Assembly (NCBI GenBank): GCA_020853705.1
Contig: JADYYK010000063.1
Location: 1-64,000 of the forward strand
Reading direction: 5' to 3'
DNA: 64,000 nt
Source of the DNA: Deltaproteobacteria bacterium
GTDB lineage: Bacteria > Myxococcota_A > Polyangia > Haliangiales > JADYYK01
Under the pieces are notes generated by a model. It saw only the letters and a list, made by a program, of their open reading frames with translations, was not told where the DNA came from and made no database searches. Shown here in pieces: positions 39,059 through 46,800 of this stretch; the first letter of the stretch is position 1, and each line of letters begins with the position of its first letter. Position numbers and translations under genes: made by a program.

Positions 39059-39064
39059 TATCAT
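39059..39064 (+). promoter_or_regulatory. Candidate -10 element (TATCAT) of the DUF1015 gene
   Basis: GGTATCATGCC closely matches the GGTACGATGCC elements elsewhere. The leader of about 11 nt holds GAGGA five bases before the ATG at 39082. Confidence 0.4.
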
Positions 39065-39081
39065 GCCCGGCCGAGGACATC

Positions 39082-40428
39082 ATGCGCATCCACGACAAGC
39101 TCGGTCTCGGCGTCCCCGAGGTGCTGTTGCCGAAACCCGGCATCGATCTCCACAAGTGGGCCGTCATCGCCTGCGATCAGCACACCTCGGAGCCGGCCTA
39201 CTGGTCCGAGGTCGCCGCCCTGGTCGGCGACGCGCCCTCGACCTTGCACCTGGTCTACCCCGAGGTCTACCTCGGCGAGGCCGCGCCCGAGGCGCGCATC
39301 GAGCGCATCCGCGCCACCATGCGGCGCTACTACGACGACGGCGTGTTCGTCGCCACCCCCGGCTTCGTGTACGTCGAGCGCAGCATCGCGGGGCGGGTCC
39401 GGCACGGCCTCATGGTGTGCCTCGATCTCGAGCAGTATGACTTCCGCGTCGGCTCGCACAGCCCGATCCGCGCCACCGAGGGCACCATCCTCGACCGCAT
39501 TCCGCCGCGGGTGAAGATCCGCGAGGGCGCCACCGTCGAGCTGCCCCACATCATGGTGCTCATCGACGACCCCGACAATCATGTGCTGGGCCCGCTCACG
39601 GCGGCGCGCGAGCGCCTGCCGGTGCTGTACGACGTCGAGCTCATGCTGGGCTCGGGCCACGTCAGCGGGCGGCGCGTCGACGACCCCGCGCTGGAGGCCG
39701 GCGTGGTCGCCGCGTTGACCGAGCTCGCGCGCCCCGAGGTCTTCGCCGCCAGATCGGGCGTCCCGGCCGGGACGCCGGTGCTGCTGTACGCCATGGGCGA
39801 CGGCAACCACTCGCTGGCCACCGCCAAGACCATCTGGGAGCGCGCCAAGGAGCGCGCCGCCGGCCCCGCCGAGCGCGCCGCGCTGCTGGCATCGTCGCCG
39901 CTGCGCCACGCCCTGGTCGAGCTCACGAACCTGCACGATCACGCGCTGGAGTTCGAGCCCATCCACCGGGTGCTGTTCGACCTCGCGCGCGACCTGCCCG
40001 CCGCCCTGGCCGAGCACTACCCGGGCCGCACCCGCTTCATCCCCCTGGGTTCGTTCGACGCCGTGCGCCTGCGCGTCGACGCCCAGCACGATGGCTCGGT
40101 TCACCTGGTCGGCCTGGTCACGGCCAGCGCCGCAGGGGTCCTGGAGATCGACCGCCCCGGCCACAACCTGCCGGTGGGCACCCTGCAGCCGTTCCTCGAC
40201 GCCTTCATGCAGACCAAGGGCGCGCGCGAGATCGACTATGTCCACGGCGCCGACGCCGTGACCCGGCTGGGCAGCCGCCCCGGCGCCGCCGGCCTGTACC
40301 TGCCCGCGATGCGCAAGCAGGAGCTGTTCCGCTCGGTCGCCCTCGACGGCGCGCTGCCGCGCAAGACCTTCTCGATGGGCGAGGCGCACGAGAAGCGCTT
40401 CTACCTGGAGGCCCGGCGCATCGCCTGA
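39082..40428 (+). CDS. DUF1015 (COG4198) family protein
   Basis: A protein of 448 aa and soluble. Characteristic stretches are WAVIACDQHTSEPAYW near the N-terminus, ATEGTILDRIPPR near 135, YAMGDGNHSLATAKTIWE near 235, and a C-terminal helical region. GDGNHS with flanking Asp/His suggests a catalytic or metal site, but the family's reaction is not firmly known. Single gene between a divergent malic enzyme and a convergent DUF445 gene. Confidence 0.85.
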   Translation: MRIHDKLGLGVPEVLLPKPGIDLHKWAVIACDQHTSEPAYWSEVAALVGDAPSTLHLVYPEVYLGEAAPEARIERIRATMRRYYDDGVFVATPGFVYVERSIAGRVRHGLMVCLDLEQYDFRVGSHSPIRATEGTILDRIPPRVKIREGATVELPHIMVLIDDPDNHVLGPLTAARERLPVLYDVELMLGSGHVSGRRVDDPALEAGVVAALTELARPEVFAARSGVPAGTPVLLYAMGDGNHSLATAKTIWERAKERAAGPAERAALLASSPLRHALVELTNLHDHALEFEPIHRVLFDLARDLPAALAEHYPGRTRFIPLGSFDAVRLRVDAQHDGSVHLVGLVTASAAGVLEIDRPGHNLPVGTLQPFLDAFMQTKGAREIDYVHGADAVTRLGSRPGAAGLYLPAMRKQELFRSVALDGALPRKTFSMGEAHEKRFYLEARRIA

Positions 40429-40443
40429 CCGCGCGCCGACCCT

Positions 40444-41649
40444 TCAGCCCATCGCCAGCAGCCCCTGCACCAGTCCGACGGCTCCGCCCAGCGCGCCGCC
40501 GATGATGATGAGGAGCAGCTCGTCCTCCTCGAACAGCCCGCGCAGCACGCGCTCGAACTCGGGCTTGGACAGCGCCGCGAGCTTGTCCTCGATGGTGCGC
40601 GCCACCTCGAGCTTGCGCGCGATGTAGCTCTCCAGCTCGGGGGTCACGTCAGGGATCCGCGCCACGATGCGCTGCGCCGCCAGCTGCTTGATGCGGGTCA
40701 GCACCTCGGGCTCGACGCGCACCGGCACCAGCGGTTCGACCTTCTTCCACTCGGTGTCGAGCCGCTCCGCGACGGTCTCGCTGATGAGGCGGGCCAGGCG
40801 CTCTCCGCCCGCACCCTCGGTGATCAGGCGGATGAGGTTCCTCGGGGTCAGGATCTGCTCGGCGGCGATGCGGCCATAGTCGCGGGCGATCTCGGCTTGC
40901 CGGCGCGCGAACACGCCCTGGTAGGTCACCAGCCCCAGGTAGCGCGTGGGCTGCTGGGGCCGGAACACCATCTTGAGGGCCAGCCAGTTGGTGGCCAGAC
41001 CGACGATCACGCCGACCAGCGGCATGGTCCACCAGATGCCGAACAGCCCCCAGCTCGCGGCCTGCAGGAGCCCGATCAGGAACCCGAACACCCCGCCCGA
41101 GTACTCGATGAACTGCAGCTCCTTGTGGCCGAGGCGCTTGAACATCATGACCAGGCGACCGGTGTTGGCGCCGGTCAGCTCGCGCGTCACCAGCGCGCGC
41201 ACGTCGAGCAGCTCGCTGGAGATGCCCTGCAGCTTGTCGAACAGCTCACGCGCCGCCTGGCTGGTCTGGGCACGCACCTGGGCCACGATGGCGTCGCGCA
41301 GCGGCTCCGGCAGCGCGGCCCAGGCGCCCGGGCGGATGAGCTCGGCGGCCTCGCGCGTCAGCGCCAGGGTCTCGGCGTCCAGCGTGCTCGCCAGCAGCTG
41401 CTCCATCTCGGTGGGGTCGAGGCGGAGCGCGAGCTCACGCGGCGAGATGAGCCGCTCGGTCAGCATGCGGCCGACATCGTCGGCGAACTTGAGCGCCTTG
41501 CGCGGCAGGATCCCCTGCCAGCCGATGGGCCCGATGCCCCGGAACTTCAGCGGCCTGAAGATCATCACCAGCGCCTGCCAGTTGGTCAGCCAGCCGACGA
41601 AGGCCGCCACCAGCGGCACGGTCACGAGCACGATCATGGTGTCCGACAT
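40444..41649 (-). CDS. DUF445 family membrane protein
   Basis: A protein of 401 aa from ATG 41649, which is preceded by AGGAG. The N-terminal helix contains GWLTNWQALVMIFRPLKF, and a second copy of the same motif occurs mid-protein (GLATNWLALKMVFRP), the hallmark of DUF445 proteins. Long amphipathic helices lie between, and a C-terminal Gly-rich helix (IIIGGALGGAVG) closes it. An inner-membrane protein of unknown role, divergent from the OmpA lipoprotein. Confidence 0.85.
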   Translation of the reverse strand: MSDTMIVLVTVPLVAAFVGWLTNWQALVMIFRPLKFRGIGPIGWQGILPRKALKFADDVGRMLTERLISPRELALRLDPTEMEQLLASTLDAETLALTREAAELIRPGAWAALPEPLRDAIVAQVRAQTSQAARELFDKLQGISSELLDVRALVTRELTGANTGRLVMMFKRLGHKELQFIEYSGGVFGFLIGLLQAASWGLFGIWWTMPLVGVIVGLATNWLALKMVFRPQQPTRYLGLVTYQGVFARRQAEIARDYGRIAAEQILTPRNLIRLITEGAGGERLARLISETVAERLDTEWKKVEPLVPVRVEPEVLTRIKQLAAQRIVARIPDVTPELESYIARKLEVARTIEDKLAALSKPEFERVLRGLFEEDELLLIIIGGALGGAVGLVQGLLAMG

Positions 41650-41730
41650 CAACACTCCTGGGCGTCGGCCACGCCTCGCCTTCGCGACGCTGATTGTCGC
41701 ATGCTGCGCGCGTCCGTCAGCCCCGACGCG

Positions 41731-41747
41731 CTGGCACCAGGTGACAG
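41731..41747. promoter_or_regulatory. 17-bp palindrome, candidate operator (copy 2)
   Basis: CTGGCACCAGGTGACAG differs by one base from the palindrome at 27756-27772. It lies in the divergent DUF445/OmpA-lipoprotein region, 34 bp before ATG 41781 and 82 bp before ATG 41649. Confidence 0.5.
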
Positions 41748-41780
41748 CCCGCGCGCCATGACATCTGGCATCATCGCGCC

Positions 41781-42533
41781 ATGGCAAGCACCAGAGGTCC
41801 CCTCGTGGCTGGGCTCGCGGTCGCGCTCGCGCTCGCCGCCGGCTGCGTCGCGCAGTCGAAGTATGACGGCGTGCGCAAGCGCCTGACCGACGCCGAGGCC
41901 GAGAGCGCGCAGCGCCAGCGCGACCTCGACAGCTGCCGCACCGGCAAGAGCGCCGCCGAGACCCGCGCGGGCGCCCTCGACGAGTCGATGAAGGCCAGCG
42001 CCGCCGAGCTCGACGAGCTGCGCAAGCAGCGCGCCGACTCCGAGCGTCGCCTCGCCGCGTTCCAGGCCCTGACCGCCAAGTTCCAGAAGATGATCGACAC
42101 CGGCACCTTGCGCGTGCGCGTGCGCAACGGCCGCATGCTGGTCGAGCTGCCCGCTGGCGTGCTGTTCGGCTCCGGCAAGGCCGAGCTGTCGGACAAGGGC
42201 AACGCCGCCCTGACCGCGGTCGCCAAGGTGCTCGCCGAGCTCGGCGATCGCCACTTCCTGGTCGCCGGCCACACCGACTCCGACCCCATCAAGGACTCGC
42301 CCTACAGCGACAACTGGGAGCTCAGCGTGGCGCGCGCCCTGCGCGTGGTGAAGTACCTCATCAGCGCCGGCATGCCCGCCAGCAGCCTGGCCGCCGCCGG
42401 CTACGCCGAGTTCGACCCCGCGGCGAAGAACCGCAGCAAGAAGGGCAAGCAGCTCAATCGCCGCATCGAGATCGTGCTCGAGCCGCGCATCGACGAGCTG
42501 CCCAAGCTGCCCGAGTCGGAGTCGGCCGAGTGA
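41781..42533 (+). CDS. OmpA-family peptidoglycan-binding lipoprotein
   Basis: A protein of 250 aa. Lipobox LAAGC (Cys22) is followed by a Lys/Glu/Ala-rich coiled coil (about 35-105) and an OmpA C-terminal domain. The diaminopimelate-binding Asp is present in AGHTDSDP, with Arg in NWELSVARA and the end NRRIEIVLEP. It probably tethers the outer membrane to the wall. CATCAT at 41769-41774, six bases before the ATG, is a weak -10 with a leaderless layout. Its stop overlaps the aminotransferase start. Confidence 0.92.
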   Translation: MASTRGPLVAGLAVALALAAGCVAQSKYDGVRKRLTDAEAESAQRQRDLDSCRTGKSAAETRAGALDESMKASAAELDELRKQRADSERRLAAFQALTAKFQKMIDTGTLRVRVRNGRMLVELPAGVLFGSGKAELSDKGNAALTAVAKVLAELGDRHFLVAGHTDSDPIKDSPYSDNWELSVARALRVVKYLISAGMPASSLAAAGYAEFDPAAKNRSKKGKQLNRRIEIVLEPRIDELPKLPESESAE

Positions 42534-43690
42534 AGCCCGCCAACCCCGGCCTGTCGGCCTCGGGCACCACCATCTTCGAGGCCATGTCGAGCCTGGCCCG
42601 CGAGCACGCCGCGGTCAACCTGGGTCAAGGCTTCCCCGACGACCCCGGCCCGCTGGCGCTGCGCCAGGCCGCCGCCGACTTCGTCGTCCACGGCCACAAC
42701 CAGTATCCGCCCATGCTGGGACTGCCCGCGCTGCGCGAGGCGGTGGCCGACCACCAGCGTCGCCTGTACGGCCTCGACGTGGGCGCCGCCGAGGTGCTGG
42801 TCACCTCGGGCGCGACCGAGGCGCTGCTCGACTGCTTCATGGGGCTGCTCGATCAGGGCGACGAGGTCATCCTGCTGGAGCCGACCTATGACACCTATGC
42901 GCCGGTGATCCGCCGCCTGGGCGCCGTCCCGCGCGCGGTGCGCCTGACCCCGCCGTCCTGGGAGCTGCCCGTGGATGCGCTGGCGGCGGCCTTCTCGCCG
43001 CGCACCAAGCTGCTGGTGCTGAACACGCCGATGAACCCGAGCGGCAAGGTCTTCACCGCCGCCGAGCTGGGCGCCATCGCCGAGCTGGTGCTGCGCCACG
43101 ACGTCTATGCGGTGTGCGACGAGGTCTACGAACACCTGACCTTCGGCGCCGCGCGCCACCTGCCGCTGATGACCCTGCCCGGCATGCGCGAGCGCGTGGT
43201 GCGCATCGGCTCGGCGGGCAAGACCTTCTCGCTGACCGGCTGGAAGATCGGCTACATCACGGCCGCGCCCGCGCTGCTGCGCCCGATCGCCAAGGCGCAC
43301 CAGTTCGTGACCTTCACCAGCGCGCCCAGCCTGCAGCACGCCGTTGCCCTGGGCCTTGGCAACGACGCCAGCTACTTCCGCGGCCTGGGCGAGCCGCTGG
43401 CGCGCAGCCGCGAGCGCCTGGCCGCCGGCCTCGGCGCGCTGGGGCTGCCCCTGCTGACCTGTGATGGCACCTACTTCCTGGTCGCCGACGCCGCCGGCTG
43501 GATGCGCCCTGACGAGGACGACGTCGCCTTCTGCCGCCGCCTGGTCCTCGAGGCCGGCGTGGTCACCATCCCGATGAGCGCCTTCTACCTCGACGCCCCG
43601 CCGCGCACCCTGATCCGCTTCTGCTTCTGCAAGCACGACGCCACCCTCGACGCCGCCCTGGAGCGCCTGACGCGCAGGTTCCCGCGCTGA
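42530..43690 (+). CDS. PLP-dependent aminotransferase, class I/II (methionine/kynurenine aminotransferase-like)
   Basis: A protein of 386 aa, fold type I. LGQGFPDDPGP near the N-terminus, the NQYPPMLG loop, ATEALLDCF, NTPMNPSGKVF, DEVYEHLTF, and the PLP lysine K231 in SAGKTFSLTGWKIG. The substrate-side Arg lies in TLIRFCF. The closest recognised group is YbdL/kynurenine-oxoglutarate aminotransferase, which uses methionine and aromatic amino acids. GTG start overlaps the OmpA gene stop. Confidence 0.92.
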   Translation: MKPANPGLSASGTTIFEAMSSLAREHAAVNLGQGFPDDPGPLALRQAAADFVVHGHNQYPPMLGLPALREAVADHQRRLYGLDVGAAEVLVTSGATEALLDCFMGLLDQGDEVILLEPTYDTYAPVIRRLGAVPRAVRLTPPSWELPVDALAAAFSPRTKLLVLNTPMNPSGKVFTAAELGAIAELVLRHDVYAVCDEVYEHLTFGAARHLPLMTLPGMRERVVRIGSAGKTFSLTGWKIGYITAAPALLRPIAKAHQFVTFTSAPSLQHAVALGLGNDASYFRGLGEPLARSRERLAAGLGALGLPLLTCDGTYFLVADAAGWMRPDEDDVAFCRRLVLEAGVVTIPMSAFYLDAPPRTLIRFCFCKHDATLDAALERLTRRFPR

Positions 43691-43890
43691 TCACCTGGCG
43701 CGGCTCCGCGCAGAGCACGCCGGCGACGTAACGCCGTCACGCGCGCTTCGCTTCCGTCGCGGCGCACTTTTCGCGGCTGTTGAGACACGTGCCGACCACG
43801 TCGCGCGCTGTCAGTCTGGACACAGCGCCGCGCACGTGGGCGCGACATCGGGGGGTTGTCGTCGGCACGCGGGTTGCTCAGCGGCGACGC

Positions 43891-46800
43891 ATGACTCCTG
43901 TGCGCACCCGGCTCGCGATGGTGGTGGCTCCAGTGTTGGTGTGTGTCTCGTGCGCGTCGCCGCGCGACAGCGCGAGCGGCCGTGACGCCGGTGCGGCGGC
44001 GGTGCAGTCGGCCACCGCACAGGCGCCGCCAGCTGACTCCCCGCCGCCCGCCGCGCTGCTGCCCGTGAACGCTCCGCTCGAGCTCGAGATGCAGCAGGTC
44101 GCCGGCGAGGACGCGCCCGAGCTCGAGATCTCGCGCAGTGACTGCGAGCGTGCCGGCTGCACGCTGACCATCGCCTTCAGCCACCCCATGGTTGCGCCCA
44201 AGGGGCTGGCCAAGGCGCGCCTGCCCAGGCTGACCTTCGAGCCGCCGCAGCGCGGCAAGCTGGCCTGGAAGAGCCCGACCGAGCTGGTCTTCACCCCGGC
44301 GGCCGGCCAGCTGCCCTGGGGCCACGAGTTCGCCCTGAAGCTGACCGAGCTCGCCGCGCCCGCAGGCGCACCCGAGCTGGTCGTGCCGGGGGCGTGGCAG
44401 GACACCGTGCAGGTGCCGCACTTCTCGGCCGCCGGCAAGGTCGCGTCGTGGCCGGTCATCGCCGGCAAGCCGCGCTTCGTGTCGCTGCTCAGCGCCACCA
44501 GCCAGGTCGGTGCCGGACCGCTGTTCATGCTGTTCGACCAGCCCGTCGACCCCGCCAAGATCGCCAGCAAGCTGCGCGCCACCAGCCTGGGCAAGCGCGC
44601 CCTCGAGCTGCGGGTCGAACGCCCCGGCAGCGCGGCCCAGGTCTATGACGGCAAGGTCGACACCGCCTACCTGGTCGCGGTCACCGTGGTCGAGCTGCCC
44701 GGCGATGGCGAGCCGGTGTCCTTCGCCATCCCCAGCTGGTCCGCCGCCGGCACCGCCATCGAGCCGATCGAGAAGAACCTGGTCGCCAACTCGACCTTCG
44801 CGCTGCGCGTCTTCAACGGCAGCAGCGCCTACGGCGGCGAGGAGGACTACGAGGACGGCGGCGGCGACCCCAGCGCCGGACAGCGCGCCCCGCTGCGCGT
44901 CAACTGGCGCTTCGGCTTCTCGGGTTCGGTCACCGTCAAGGGCATCGAGCGCGCGCTCACCATCACGCCCAGGCCGAAGAACCTCAGCATCTCGACCTCC
45001 GGCGCCACCGCCGAGGTCGCCGCCACGCTGGCGCCCGGCCAGCTGTACCAGCTCTCGGTCGCCGCCGGTCTGACCGACGTGCTGGGCAACCGCCTGGGGG
45101 TGCCCGCGACCTTCCGCGTGCGCGCCGAGGACCTGGCGCCCAGCCTCGAGCTGCCCGCCGCCGCCCTGGTGCTGGAGAACGGCCACGCCCGCCTGCCCAT
45201 CCGCGGTCGCAACCTGGGCGCGCTGACCGTGAAGGTGCATCGCCTGGCAAGCGCGGTCGACTTCATCCACGCCGTGAACGGGGGCGACGCCCCCTGCGCC
45301 CAGCGCGGCGCGACCCCCGAGGCGACCCGCGCCGCCGCACCCGCCGATCGCCCGCTCAACCAGCCCTTCACCGACGACATCGCGCTGAACACCACCGGCT
45401 TCCTGTGCCTGGAGGCGCTGGCGCAGGGGCGTGGCAGCGCCGCCGCGCTCAGCGGGCCGCCCACCGCCAGCGCGCTGGTGCAGGTCACCGGACTTGGTGT
45501 CACCGCCAAGGTCTTCGATGGCGAGCTCCTGGTGTGGGCCACCCGGCTGGCCGATGGCGACGTCGTGGCCGGCGCCCCGGTGACGCTGCGGGATCACGAG
45601 GGCAGCGTCATCGCGCGCGCCAGCACCGGCGCCGACGGCGTGGCCCGCGTGCCCGCCCGTGATCTCGCTGGCCGCCTCGGCCTGCTGCAGTCGGCCTTCA
45701 GCGAGCTCACCTCGGGCACGGACCACGCCGTGGTCGCGCTCGCCGACGACCGCCTGTCGGACGCCTGGCGCTTCGGCCTGCCTGGCGAGGCCAAGGGCAC
45801 CCGCCTGCTCGGCGGCGCCGTCTTCACCGAGCGCGGGATCTACCGCCCCGGCGAGACCGTGCACATCAAGGCCATCCTGGCCGACGCCGACGACGCCCGC
45901 GCCAGCAAGACGCCCGCGCACCTCTCGATCAAGGATCCGCGCGGCCAGGAGCTCTACAGCGGCGACCTCGCGCTCGACGGCTTCGGCAGCGCCGACCACG
46001 ACGTCGCGCTCAAATCGACCGCCGCCGTGGGCGAGTACTCGCTGCGCGTCGAGCTCGGCGAGCGCGCGCTCACGCGTCGCTTCCATGTCGAGGAGTACCG
46101 GGTGCCGACCTTCGCGGTCAGCATCGATGCCGACGAGGCGACCTGGAAGTACGGCCAGCCGGTGCACGCCGGTGTGGCCGCGCGCTACCTGCACGGCGGC
46201 AACCTGGGCGGCCGCGAGGTGACCTACTCGGTGTCACGCACCCCGGTGCGCTTCGCGCCTGGCAACTTCCCGCGCTTCGTCTTCACCTCCGAGGGCCAGG
46301 ACACCGCGTCGTCCACCATGCTCAGCCATGGCAAGGGGCGCCTCGACGGTGAAGGCCGCCTCGGCGTCGCCTTCACCCCCGATCACGCCGCGCGCGCCGG
46401 CGCCATGCGCTATGTCGTCGACGCCAGCGTGACCGACGTCGATCGCCAGGTCTACGCCGGTCGCACCGCGCAGACCGTGCACCCGGCCGCCTTCTACCTC
46501 GGCGTCGCGCCGCCCGCCGAGCGCGTGCTGGCCGCAGGCGACACCCTGGAGGTCCCGGTGGTCGCCGTCGATCCCGAGGGCCGCGTGCGCCCCCGCGTCG
46601 CCGTCAGCGCGCGGCTCGAGCGCGTCGAGCACCAGGGCGCCGTGCGCCTGGCCGGGGACGGCGCCCAGCGTCTCGATCGCGAGGTCATCGAGACCGTCGC
46701 CAGCTGCAAGACCACCACGCGCGCCGCCGCGGTGACCTGCAGCTTCCGCGTCCCGCGCGCCGGGCAGTACCGCGTGCGGGCCGCCGCCGATGATCCCGCC

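Noticed and set aside
43585..46194. 869-codon open frame opposite the alpha-2-macroglobulin gene
   Set aside because: No motifs and a composition typical of antisense frames; the sense protein is a clear family member.
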